A DNA stretch of 15,659 nucleotides from positions 1 through 15,659 of the forward strand of contig CAZQEN010000168.1 of NCBI GenBank assembly GCA_964591605.1. The letters run 5' to 3'. Positions 1-6,691 of the stretch are shown here, one piece after another. How positions within the stretch are numbered: position 1 is the first letter of the stretch; each line of letters opens with the position of its first letter. This stretch comes from CAYLLT01 sp964591605. GTDB taxonomy: Bacteria > Planctomycetota > Phycisphaerae > UBA1845 > PWPN01. The translations under genes were made by a program, and so were the position numbers. Under the pieces are notes generated by a model. That model saw only the letters and a program-made list of their open reading frames with translations, searched no databases and was not told the DNA's origin.

Positions 1-240
1 CAGGCGTTCCGGCACCAGCACGAACTCGCCCAGGTCCGGGTCGCCCGCGATCTGCCAGGGCTGGCCGACCAGGACGGGCGTTCGTGCGACCCGCTGTTCA
101 CTCGTGTCCAGAGCGGTGCAGCCAGTTATAAGAGGTACCACAACCTCAAGGACCAGTGCCGCCGCTCGAACCGGTCCCGAAGCGCGAGCGATGAGTCTGG
201 TGGATCGATGTGCGGGTTCCGGCAAACGCTCGAAAGGCAT
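1..240 (-). CDS. Putative lipoprotein, N-terminal part only (cut by window edge)
   Basis: The minus strand reads an open frame from ATG at 240-238 to the window edge, giving 80 residues with no stop. An AGGGGA ribosome-binding site lies 7 nt upstream of the ATG. An Arg-rich n-region of about 25 residues is followed by a hydrophobic stretch (AAALVLEVVVPLI) and a lipobox ITGC with Cys41, so the protein is probably exported and lipid-anchored. The hydrophobic core contains a Glu, which is slightly unusual. After Cys41 the sequence runs TALDTSEQRVARTPVLVGQP, then WQIAGDPDLGEFVLVPERL. This resembles the beginning of a folded extracytoplasmic domain, but I do not recognise a family. The frame continues past base 1. 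It lies downstream of serA in the same direction, with 244 bp and a palindromic element between them, so co-transcription is uncertain. Confidence 0.55.
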   Translation of the reverse strand, partial: MPFERLPEPAHRSTRLIARASGPVRAAALVLEVVVPLITGCTALDTSEQRVARTPVLVGQPWQIAGDPDLGEFVLVPERL

Positions 241-378
241 ATGGGTATCCCCTGACCTGCAGACGCGGCGAGCCCGTGAACTCCGGCGATCCCCCCGCCG
301 AACCTCGCCCGCACCTCAGGCTCTATCAGCCGCTGCCATGAGAAACGTTCCCAATAAGAGCGCAGAAAGGTCTGGCCG

Positions 379-451
379 GGGTGGCATGGGCAATGTACTC
401 ATTGCCCGTGCGCATGAAACACGGGCAGCGAGTACGCTGCCCATGCCACCC
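379..451. repeat. 73-bp palindromic repeat with three internal hairpins
   Basis: The ends form a perfect 14-bp inverted repeat, GGGTGGCATGGGCA at 379-392 and its complement at 438-451. Inside are GGGCAATG/CATTGCCC (388-395 and 400-407), CCCGTG/CACGGG (405-410 and 420-425) and GGGCAGCG/CGCTGCCC (423-430 and 435-442). The local hairpins overlap the outer stem by 5 bp, so a 9-bp outer stem plus three hairpins is one possible fold. It begins 34 bp beyond the serA stop and could act as a transcription end for serA or as a dispersed REP-like repeat. No U-tract follows it on either strand. The rest of 241-484 shows no gene. Confidence 0.8.
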
Positions 452-484
452 AGTTCGACCGTGTCGATCATTCTGCGCTCTGAC

Positions 485-2086
485 TCAGCCTCCCAGCGGC
501 GGCAGCTCCACGGGCAGGACGCTGTAGAGCGGCGGCTTCTTCGCGGCCAGTTCCCTGAGCACGTCGGGCGACAGCGGGCTGTCGAGCTTGAGGACCATGA
601 GGGCGGTGTTCTTCTGGCGCGAGAGCATCATGTCGGCGATGTTGACCTTGTGATTGCCCACGATCGTACCGACCAGGCCGATGACGCCGGGCTCGTCATT
701 GTTGAAGATCAGCACCATCTGGCCGGCGGGAACCAGGTTCATGCGGTAGCCGTCGATCGACATGATCCGCGGCTGGTTGTCCTGGTGGACCTCGCCGGCG
801 ATGTCGTGTTCCGGCGCGCCGGGATCCCGCGTGGCGACCTTCACGTAGATGCGCTCCATCGTGCTGGCCGGATCGGAAGTGTGCTCAACCTTGATGCCGC
901 GGGCGTGGGCGGAGGCATCGACGTTGATCAGATTGAGCCGCGAGGTGAAATGCGGGCTGAGCACATCGACCGTCACCTGCTTGGCCAGCGTGCGGGCCAG
1001 CGAGGCGAGGGCTTCGCCATGGACGGTGACATGGATGGCCTGGACCCCCTCCTTGGCGAGGGACGAGAGCACGATGCCCAGCCGTCGGGCCAGCTCCATG
1101 TAAGCCTTGTCGCGTGCGGAGAGCTGCGAGGGCAGGCCGGCCACGTTGACCGCCCAGCGGATCTGGTCGCGGACGAGGTAATCAAGCAGGGCGTCCACCG
1201 CGTCGATGGTGACGGCAAGCTGGGCCTCTTCCGTGGATGCTCCCAGATGCGGGGCCAGCACGGTGTTGGGCGCCGTCAGCAGCGGACTGCCGGCGGGCGG
1301 CTCGTTGGTGAACACGTCAAGGGCCGCGCCGGCCACCTTGCCGCTGGCCAGGGCCTCAGCCAAGTCCGGCTCGCTGACCAGCGCGCCGCGGGCGCAGTTG
1401 ATGATGCGCACGCCGTCCTTCATCTTCGCGATCGTCTCCTTGTTGATCATCCCCTTCGTCTCGCTGTTCGTGACGGTGTGCAGGGTGATGTAGTCGCACT
1501 GCGGGAGGAGCTCGTCGAGTTTGCCGACCATCGTGACCTTCCCGTTCAGCGCGGTCTGGCCCGAGAAGAACGGGTCGTAGGCCAGCACCTTCATGTCGAA
1601 TCCGAGCGCCCGCTGGGCGACCGCCCGGCCGACGCGGCCGAACCCGACGATCCCGAGCGTCTTGCCGGCGAGCTGGACGCCCGTGAACTTGCCGCGCTTC
1701 CATTCGCCGCTGCGGACGTGGGCGTCGGCGGCCACGACCTTGCGCGAGAGGGCCAGCATGAGCGTCATGGTCTGCTCGGCCGTGCTGAGCGTGTTGGCGT
1801 CCGGCGTGTTCATCACCAGGATGCCGGCCTTCGTGGCCGCATCGAGATCGACGTTGTCCACCCCGACGCCCGCCCGGGCGATACACCGCAGCTTGCCGGG
1901 CTTCTCCATCACCTTGGCGGTGATCTTGACCCCCGAGCGGATGATCATGCCGTCGTAATCGCCGACGCACGCCGCGAGTTCGTCCTCTTTGAGCCCCGGC
2001 CGCACGTCCGCCGCGATGCCGGCCGTTTCATTGATCTTCTTCATCCCCTCTTCAGCGAGAGGGTCCGCCACCAGAATCTTGATCAT
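485..2086 (-). CDS. serA: D-3-phosphoglycerate dehydrogenase
   Basis: Cytosolic NAD-dependent enzyme that oxidises 3-phosphoglycerate to 3-phosphohydroxypyruvate, the first committed step of serine synthesis. The 533 residues match the long, ACT-containing form. The substrate-binding half is at about 1-100 and 285-315, and the NAD-binding Rossmann domain is between, with GFGRVG at 148-153. The catalytic set is Arg233 (CARG), Glu262 (NEPP) and His280 (APHLG). An intervening allosteric substrate-binding-like domain spans about 320-450, and a C-terminal ACT domain starts near residue 450 (NDEPGVIGLVGTIVGNHKVN). The ACT domain suggests feedback control by serine, as known in the family. The ATG start has AGGTGA about 8 nt upstream. 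Upstream on the minus strand there is a TACAAT box at 2155-2150 without a convincing -35, and an 8-bp hairpin in the presumed leader. No residue expected for activity is missing. Confidence 0.97.
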   Translation of the reverse strand: MIKILVADPLAEEGMKKINETAGIAADVRPGLKEDELAACVGDYDGMIIRSGVKITAKVMEKPGKLRCIARAGVGVDNVDLDAATKAGILVMNTPDANTLSTAEQTMTLMLALSRKVVAADAHVRSGEWKRGKFTGVQLAGKTLGIVGFGRVGRAVAQRALGFDMKVLAYDPFFSGQTALNGKVTMVGKLDELLPQCDYITLHTVTNSETKGMINKETIAKMKDGVRIINCARGALVSEPDLAEALASGKVAGAALDVFTNEPPAGSPLLTAPNTVLAPHLGASTEEAQLAVTIDAVDALLDYLVRDQIRWAVNVAGLPSQLSARDKAYMELARRLGIVLSSLAKEGVQAIHVTVHGEALASLARTLAKQVTVDVLSPHFTSRLNLINVDASAHARGIKVEHTSDPASTMERIYVKVATRDPGAPEHDIAGEVHQDNQPRIMSIDGYRMNLVPAGQMVLIFNNDEPGVIGLVGTIVGNHKVNIADMMLSRQKNTALMVLKLDSPLSPDVLRELAAKKPPLYSVLPVELPPLGG

Positions 2087-2121
2087 GTTGCTGTCACCTG
2101 CGATGCCAAACCGGGTCGAAA

Positions 2122-2140
2122 CTCCCCCGCATCGGGGGAG
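2122..2140. promoter_or_regulatory. Short perfect hairpin in the serA leader
   Basis: CTCCCCCG (2122-2129) and CGGGGGAG (2133-2140) form an 8-bp stem around a CAT loop. It lies 35 bp upstream of the serA ATG, between that start and a TACAAT box at 2155-2150 (minus strand), so it would be in the serA 5' leader if that box is used. On the plus strand it is followed by only four A residues. Its role is unknown; it may be an operator, an RNA hairpin or chance in GC-rich DNA. Confidence 0.4.
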
Positions 2141-2218
2141 AAAAGGCGTATTGTAGCGTTTACGGCAGCCAAGGGTACCCGCGCGGCCCGACCAAGGGCC
2201 CGGGCTGCCCGGAACGTG

Positions 2219-2240
2219 ATGTCAATACACGTATTGACAT
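2219..2240. promoter_or_regulatory. Perfect palindrome, candidate operator of the RHH/nucleotidyltransferase pair
   Basis: ATGTCAATAC at 2219-2228 and its exact complement GTATTGACAT at 2231-2240 are separated by only AC. The symmetric site ends 18 bp before the ATG of the ribbon-helix-helix gene. It contains TTGACA at 2234-2239, which equals the -35 consensus, but no good -10 box fits between it and the ATG. It is markedly more AT-rich than its surroundings. Ribbon-helix-helix antitoxins usually bind palindromes in their own promoters, so this is the likely operator; that is inference. Confidence 0.6.
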
Positions 2241-2258
2241 GCTAAACTGGTCGATAGG

Positions 2259-2762
2259 ATGGGTAGAGTGAAAGAACTCAGGAAGAACAGCCAGTTGCAG
2301 ATCCGCTTGACGGCGGCACAGAAGTCGGCCATTCACCGGCTGGCGCGTCGGGCAGGCAAGACGGTGTCCGAATGGGTGCTCCAGAGGGCCACCGCCGGTG
2401 GCGGCGATCGTTTTGTGGCTCTGCTCCTGGAATTGAACCGCGCCCACTTGCAGCAGCCGGTGTGGGCGGCCCTGCACGATCTGCTCGAAAGTCTTTCGCC
2501 GAGCGAGTTTGTCCAGGCCCTGCCCGCGCCGGAAGTTCCATTGAGCCCGCTTTCGTCAAACCTTGTCGCGGCGATGGTGGAATATGCCGCGCAGCGGAAA
2601 GGGATAGAACCGCCTGGCTGGACGGCGACAATCCAGCCCCTGGACCGGCCGTGGTTCGCCAGCGATTTGCGGTCTCTCCACCCTTACCTGATGGTGCACT
2701 CACCGGTCGCGTTCCGCAGACGGAATCTGTTCGTTGAATCGAGCATCGGCCGGAGAGTCTGA
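2259..2762 (+). CDS. Ribbon-helix-helix antitoxin-like repressor with C-terminal extension
   Basis: A 167-residue protein. Residues 11-45 (QLQIRLTAAQKSAIHRLARR, then AGKTVSEWVLQRAT) have the strand-helix-helix pattern of DUF1778/Arc-type ribbon-helix-helix DNA-binding proteins. The remaining ~120 residues are longer than in typical antitoxins. They include a Leu-rich helix (ALLLELNRAHLQ), a PPGWT segment and a conserved-looking end, SPVAFRRRNLFVES. I recall similar proteins with this tail beside DUF6036 nucleotidyltransferases. It probably represses its own promoter through the palindrome at 2219-2240 and may neutralise or regulate its partner. The next gene starts 1 bp after this stop, so the pair is translationally coupled. 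There is no clear Shine-Dalgarno beyond a weak ATAGG just before the ATG. The toxin-antitoxin role is inferred. Confidence 0.8.
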   Translation: MGRVKELRKNSQLQIRLTAAQKSAIHRLARRAGKTVSEWVLQRATAGGGDRFVALLLELNRAHLQQPVWAALHDLLESLSPSEFVQALPAPEVPLSPLSSNLVAAMVEYAAQRKGIEPPGWTATIQPLDRPWFASDLRSLHPYLMVHSPVAFRRRNLFVESSIGRRV

Positions 2763-2763
2763 C

Positions 2764-3288
2764 ATGGGCGCTACGCTCACAAAACGGCGAATTCGCAGGC
2801 TCTTTCGACTCTTGAACGAGGAATTGGCGAACGAGAGCGTGACGGGGGAGGTTTATCTGGTGGGCGGGGCCGTCATGTGTCTGGCGCTGCAAGCCCGCCC
2901 GTCCACGCTGGACATTGATGCCTGGTTCGAACCGAAGGAGAAGATCCGCCTGGCTGCCCGCAAGGTGGCCACCGCTGAAGGGGTCCACGAGAACTGGCTG
3001 AATGACGCGGTCAAAGGATTCCTGAGCGATCGAGGCACGTTCAATTCATACCTGGAGCTCAGCCACCTGCACGTGTTCACGGCACAGCCCGAGTACCTGC
3101 TGGCCATGAAGTGCCTCAGTTTCCGAATCGGACCGGAGTTCACGGACGAAGCGGATGTACGATTCCTGCTTCGGTACTTGAACATCGAGACGCTCGATCA
3201 GGCGCTCGAAGTGGTCGAGCGGTATTATCCGAAGACACAGATTCCTCAGAGGATGTTCTACGCACTCCGGGACATCCTCGGCCAATAG
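2764..3288 (+). CDS. DUF6036-type nucleotidyltransferase-fold protein (toxin-like partner)
   Basis: A 174-residue protein starting at ATG 2764, chosen because GGAGAG lies 7 nt upstream inside the end of the preceding gene. A TTG at 2734 would add 10 residues but has no such site. The sequence shows the nucleotidyltransferase-superfamily signature: YLVGGAVM with Gly34-Gly35, then STLDIDAWF with the metal-binding pair Asp50 and Asp52. ENWLNDAVKGFL, a PEYLLAMK helix (Lys for the third motif region) and VERYYPKTQIPQRM follow, all typical of DUF6036. Relatives of this fold in toxin-antitoxin systems (AbiEii, MenT) transfer nucleotides to RNA or protein, but no activity has been shown here. The tight 1-bp spacing behind a ribbon-helix-helix gene argues for a functional module. 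It could alternatively be a non-toxic regulator. Confidence 0.82.
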   Translation: MGATLTKRRIRRLFRLLNEELANESVTGEVYLVGGAVMCLALQARPSTLDIDAWFEPKEKIRLAARKVATAEGVHENWLNDAVKGFLSDRGTFNSYLELSHLHVFTAQPEYLLAMKCLSFRIGPEFTDEADVRFLLRYLNIETLDQALEVVERYYPKTQIPQRMFYALRDILGQ

Positions 3289-3331
3289 CATCCAGTCAAC
3301 TTCGCCAGGCACAGAGGCCCGGCTCTACTGA

Positions 3332-3360
3332 TTGGCGTTGAGCGTGGCCGCTCTTACAAT
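3332..3360 (+). promoter_or_regulatory. Candidate sigma-70-like promoter of proC with a palindromic spacer
   Basis: TTGGCG at 3332-3337 and TACAAT at 3355-3360 are separated by 17 bp, matching 4/6 and 5/6 of the -35 and -10 consensus. The expected start of transcription is about 35 nt ahead of the proC ATG. The spacer contains a 5-bp inverted repeat, GAGCG/CGCTC at 3340-3344 and 3349-3353, which could be an operator or a coincidence. Confidence 0.45.
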
Positions 3361-3401
3361 GCGGCTCGGTTTGTTGGCGCATTCTTGGCAAAAGGCGCAT
3401 C

Positions 3402-4301
3402 ATGGCCGGATTTGAGCTTGCGTTCATCGGTGCCGGGAACATGGCCGAGGGGATTCTCGCGGCCGTGGTGGAGAAGGGGCTGTATGCGCGCGGGCGGGTC
3501 ATGGTGTCCGACCCGGTAGTCGAGCGGCGGGAGTTTTTTGTCCGGCAGTTCGGCGTGCAGGCCACGGACGATAACCGGCGGCTGATCGGCGAGTCGCAGC
3601 GCATCGTTCTGGCGGTCAAGCCGCAGAACTTCGCCGACGTGGCGGCGAGCGTGGCGGACCTGGTTCGGCCCGAGCAGCTTTTCATCAGCATCATGGCGGG
3701 GGTGAGCACCAGGAAGATCGAAGCAGCCCTGGGCGGCGGCCCGTCTGGCGTCTCGCGGCCGCCCCAGGACCCCTCGCACCCGGCCGGCGGTCGGCACGAC
3801 GACCGGGCCGGAGGCGGCCGCGACGGGGTAAGGGTCGTGAGGGTCATGCCGAATCTGCCCATTCGCGTCGGGGCGGGGATTGCCGGCGTCTGCGCGGGGG
3901 CGCATGCGACCGCGCAGGACGTGGCCGAGACCCGCGCGATCCTGGATGCGGGCGGGAGCACGATCGAACTCCGGGACGAGTCGCTCATGGACGCCGTGAC
4001 CGCGGTCTCCGGGTCCGGACCGGCGTATTTCTATTACTTCGTCGAACACATCGCGGCGGGCGGCGTCGCGTGCGGGCTCTCGCAGGAGGACGCCCTCAAA
4101 CTGGCGGAGTTTACATGCCTGGGCGCGGCGAAGATGATGCTCGAAACCCGCGAGTCGCCGGCCGAGCTGCGCCGCAAAGTCACGAGCAAAGGCGGCACGA
4201 CGCAGGCCGCCCTCGAACACATGAGCAGAATGAACGTCGGCGATGCCATCCGCGACGCGGTGAAGGCGGCATTCCATCGCGGGCGAGAACTCGGGAGCTG
4301 A
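3402..4301 (+). CDS. proC: Pyrroline-5-carboxylate reductase with an internal insert
   Basis: Last enzyme of proline synthesis: it reduces pyrroline-5-carboxylate to proline with NAD(P)H in the cytosol. The N-terminal Rossmann motif AFIGAGNMAEGIL (Gly10, Gly12) and LAVKPQNF are followed by IMAGVSTRKIEAALGG and RVVRVMPNLPIRVGAGI. The dimerisation domain carries the family signature region SGSGPAYFYYFVEHIAAGG, and later VTSKGGTTQAAL. The ATG has AAAGG 6 nt upstream. At 299 residues it is about 30 longer than usual. The excess is a low-complexity Gly/Pro/Arg segment at residues about 112-143, encoded by a palindromic DNA insert, between the Rossmann strand pair and the RVMPN motif. The insert is in frame and both flanks are intact, so the enzyme may still work with a surface loop. 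Not in an evident operon: the next gene starts 200 bp away. Confidence 0.95.
   Translation: MAGFELAFIGAGNMAEGILAAVVEKGLYARGRVMVSDPVVERREFFVRQFGVQATDDNRRLIGESQRIVLAVKPQNFADVAASVADLVRPEQLFISIMAGVSTRKIEAALGGGPSGVSRPPQDPSHPAGGRHDDRAGGGRDGVRVVRVMPNLPIRVGAGIAGVCAGAHATAQDVAETRAILDAGGSTIELRDESLMDAVTAVSGSGPAYFYYFVEHIAAGGVACGLSQEDALKLAEFTCLGAAKMMLETRESPAELRRKVTSKGGTTQAALEHMSRMNVGDAIRDAVKAAFHRGRELGS
3740..3827. repeat. GC-rich nested palindrome inserted in proC
   Basis: Outer arms TCGCGGCCGCC (3753-3763) and GGCGGCCGCGA (3813-3823) are perfect 11-bp complements. CCCGTC at 3740-3745 pairs further out with GACGGG at 3822-3827 if an 8-nt bulge is allowed. Inside, CCGGCC (3780-3785) and GGTCG (3789-3793) pair with CGACC (3800-3804) and GGCCGG (3806-3811). 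The segment coincides with the extra ~30 residues of ProC. It resembles the way palindromic elements enter genes in frame in Rickettsia, though the sequence itself is different. Confidence 0.7.
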
Positions 4302-4363
4302 CGCCGACGAACATGCGATGCGGATGCAATGACACCCGGGTGGTGCGGAGCAGGGCGCGTTCC

Positions 4364-4448
4364 GGCCACCCTTGACACGAAGCCAACGCCCGGCGTTCCC
4401 GCCGAAGGCGGGGCGGGCTCCGCCCGCGGCTACGTGTCAAGGGCCACC
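4364..4448. repeat. 85-bp cloverleaf repeat, intergenic copy
   Basis: A near-identical copy (80 of 85 positions) lies at 10496-10580. A 16-nt outer stem (4369-4384 with 4428-4443, one A-A mismatch) encloses three adjoining hairpins: AACGC/GCGTT (4385-4397), CCCGCC/GGCGGG (4398-4412) and GCGGGC/GCCCGC (4413-4427). No unpaired base is left between the arms. GGCCACC occurs directly repeated at both ends. It sits between proC and the first symporter gene. It is followed by no T-run, so it is not a standard terminator. Confidence 0.85.
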
Positions 4449-4489
4449 CGTTGACCTGAATGTGCGACCTGTCTTGCGTGATGACCCAC

Positions 4490-4495
4490 AGGAGG
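4490..4495 (+). promoter_or_regulatory. Consensus ribosome-binding site fixing a TTG start
   Basis: AGGAGG, the full Shine-Dalgarno consensus, ends 7 nt before TTG at 4503. There is no ATG in the frame before the first membrane helix. This site is the reason for choosing the TTG start of the first symporter gene. Confidence 0.75.
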
Positions 4496-4502
4496 TCGAA
4501 CC

Positions 4503-6686
4503 TTGTCAGAGCTTCTCTGTCTGGCGGCCGGTGACGCACCGACGCGTCTGCTTTCGCTCTCACCCCTGGATATCGCGATCATCGTGATCTACTTCGCGGT
4601 CGTGCTGGGGATCGGCTTCTACCTCAAGAAGTACGCCAGCACGAGCGACGAGTTTTTCATGGCCGGGCGCAAGATGACCGCCTGGGTCGCGGGCCTGAGT
4701 TTCATCTCGGCCAACCTCAGCTCGCTCGAGACCATGGGCTGGTCGGCCACCGCCTACCAGTACGGCATGCTCGGCGCGCATGCGTATCTGATCGGGGCCA
4801 TCCCGGCGATTCTGTTCCTGGCCGTCGTGATGATGCCCTTCTACTACATCTGCCGCACGCACTCCGTTCCCGGCTACCTGAGCCTGCGCTACGGCGAGGA
4901 CTCGCGCGTGCTCGCGGGGCTCTCGTTCACCGTCATGACCGTGCTGGTGTGCGGCGTGAACATGTTCGCGATGGCCAAGATGCTGCACCTGCTGCTCAAC
5001 TGGAACATCCACGCGAGCATCTGGGTATCGTCGATCACGGTGGCCATTTACGTGGCCCTGGGCGGGCTGCTGTCGGCGGTCCTGAACGAGGTGCTGCAGT
5101 TCTTTCTCATCTGGCTGGGCCTGCTGCTCGTCCCCATCCTGGGTCTGATCGAGGCCGGCGGCTGGAGCGGCATGATGGCCAGCATTGCCGAGGCGAACCC
5201 GAACACCGATTTCACCAGCCTGTGGTCGAACCTGGGCTCGGCGGGAGACAACCCGATGGGCATGCACTGGGCGGGCATGATCTTCGGCTTCGGGCTGGCC
5301 GTCTCGTTCGGGTACTGGTGCACGGATTTCCTGCAGGTGCAGCGGGTGCTCACCGCCCGCAGCCTGCGCGACGCTCAAAACGGGACGATCATCGGGGCGG
5401 CGTTCAAGATGCTCGTGCCCCTGATCGTCACGATTCCGGGGCTGCTGGGCCTGGCGATTCTCTCGCAGAAGTCGGGCATCAAGCTGCTGCCTGAGAACGA
5501 AGCGATCATGACCGGCGGGCACAGCTATAACGACGTGCTGCCGTTGATGATGGCCCGGTATCTGGGGCCGGGGCTGCTCGGGCTGGGCGTGACAGCCATG
5601 ATCGCCGGCTTCATGTCGGGCATGGCCGGCAACGTGAGCGCGTTCGCGACCGTCTGGACGTACGACGTCTACCGGCCGCTCATCCGCAAGAACGCGAGCG
5701 ACCGGCACTACGTGACCATGGGCCGCTGGTGCTCCATCGTCGGCGTGATCGTCGGCATCGGCACGGCCTACGCGGCCATGCTGTTCAGCAACATCCTGAT
5801 CTACCTGCAGGTGCTGGTGCTGTTCTTCATCGTGCCGCTGTTCGGGGCGGTGATCATGGGCATGCTGTGGAAACAGGCCACGCCGCGGGCGGGCTTCTGG
5901 GGCCTGCTGCTCGGGACGCTCGCGTCGGTGTTCATGTTCCTGTTCTCACACTGGTTCCCCAGCGGGTATACCACGGTGCTCAGCAAGGACATCAAGGACC
6001 TGCCCGCGCTGGCCGCACGCCTGGAGAAGCCCAGCGAGCCGGGAGAGCAGTTTGCGGCCTCTCAGCTCTCTCCGGCGACCACCGTCCTGCTGAAGGACTA
6101 CATGCAGGAGCGTCAGAACCTTCAACCGTCCAGTTCGTCTTTCGCCCGGCTCGCGGCCGCCATGAAGGAAGAGAGCCGCGCCGCCCAGAAACTGAAGATC
6201 GCCCTGGTGGAGGATCTCAACAGGCTGCTCAAAAGCCCCGAATTCCACGACGCGCAGCGCCGCAGTTCGGGTGCGGTGATTGAGTCATCGATGGATCGCG
6301 CACCCAGCCGGCCGGAGGGTGAAGCGCTGCTCCGGGTGAACCGCGAGCTGCTCACCGCGGTGTTCCCCGGCATGGTGGCCCCCATGCGGCGGCTCGAAGC
6401 GACCCAGATCAATCCGCGGCACGCCGAGATTCTCGCCACCTCGCCCAAAGCCCAGGACATGGCGGTCAACATGTTCAGCGCGTTCTGGTGCCTGCTGTTC
6501 ACCGTCGGGACGATCATCATGGTCAGCCTGTTCAGCCGGCCCAAGCCGGATGCGGAGCTGACGAATCTGGTCTACGGGCTGACGCCGCTGCCCGACGCGG
6601 GCCGGGCGGCGTTCTACGGCAGACCTGCGTTCTGGGCGGCGGTGGTCTGTGTGATTCTGGTGGCGGTGAACCTCTATTTCTGGTGA
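4503..6686 (+). CDS. SSS-family sodium/solute symporter with a ~170-residue loop insertion
   Basis: A 727-residue integral membrane protein of the sodium:solute symporter (SGLT-like) family, expected to couple sodium entry to uptake of an organic solute. Helix 1 is at 21-40 (PLDIAIIVIYFAVVLGIGFY). It is followed by SDEFFMAGRKMTAWVAGLSF, the helix pair around 95-160, and FGYWCTDFLQVQRVLTAR at 269-286. IAGFMSGMAGNVSAFATVW, then TYDVY at 386-390, is the helix that contributes to the second sodium site. Family members usually have 450-600 residues. Here residues about 484-655 form a charged, largely helical hydrophilic segment between two membrane helices, after which helices at about 656-675 and 709-726 end the protein. 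Solute identity cannot be read from the sequence; sugars are plausible given the binding-protein genes downstream. The start is a TTG with a perfect AGGAGG site. The next gene follows after 5 bp, so an operon is likely. Confidence 0.92.
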   Translation: MSELLCLAAGDAPTRLLSLSPLDIAIIVIYFAVVLGIGFYLKKYASTSDEFFMAGRKMTAWVAGLSFISANLSSLETMGWSATAYQYGMLGAHAYLIGAIPAILFLAVVMMPFYYICRTHSVPGYLSLRYGEDSRVLAGLSFTVMTVLVCGVNMFAMAKMLHLLLNWNIHASIWVSSITVAIYVALGGLLSAVLNEVLQFFLIWLGLLLVPILGLIEAGGWSGMMASIAEANPNTDFTSLWSNLGSAGDNPMGMHWAGMIFGFGLAVSFGYWCTDFLQVQRVLTARSLRDAQNGTIIGAAFKMLVPLIVTIPGLLGLAILSQKSGIKLLPENEAIMTGGHSYNDVLPLMMARYLGPGLLGLGVTAMIAGFMSGMAGNVSAFATVWTYDVYRPLIRKNASDRHYVTMGRWCSIVGVIVGIGTAYAAMLFSNILIYLQVLVLFFIVPLFGAVIMGMLWKQATPRAGFWGLLLGTLASVFMFLFSHWFPSGYTTVLSKDIKDLPALAARLEKPSEPGEQFAASQLSPATTVLLKDYMQERQNLQPSSSSFARLAAAMKEESRAAQKLKIALVEDLNRLLKSPEFHDAQRRSSGAVIESSMDRAPSRPEGEALLRVNRELLTAVFPGMVAPMRRLEATQINPRHAEILATSPKAQDMAVNMFSAFWCLLFTVGTIIMVSLFSRPKPDAELTNLVYGLTPLPDAGRAAFYGRPAFWAAVVCVILVAVNLYFW

Positions 6687-6691
6687 GAACG

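Noticed and set aside
104..2245. Open frame of 713 codons on the plus strand across serA
   Set aside because: It is antisense to serA, whose protein has every family motif; the antisense product is a His/Arg/Asp-rich composition artefact of GC-rich codon use.
2278..2988. Minus-strand open frame of 236 codons over the RHH gene
   Set aside because: The plus-strand pair has recognisable domains and tight spacing with a ribosome-binding site; the reverse frame shows none.
4369..4443. The 75-nt cloverleaf as a tRNA gene
   Set aside because: Size and four-way shape resemble a tRNA, but the arms do not have tRNA lengths, the loops are only 3 nt, and there is no anticodon loop or T-loop consensus.
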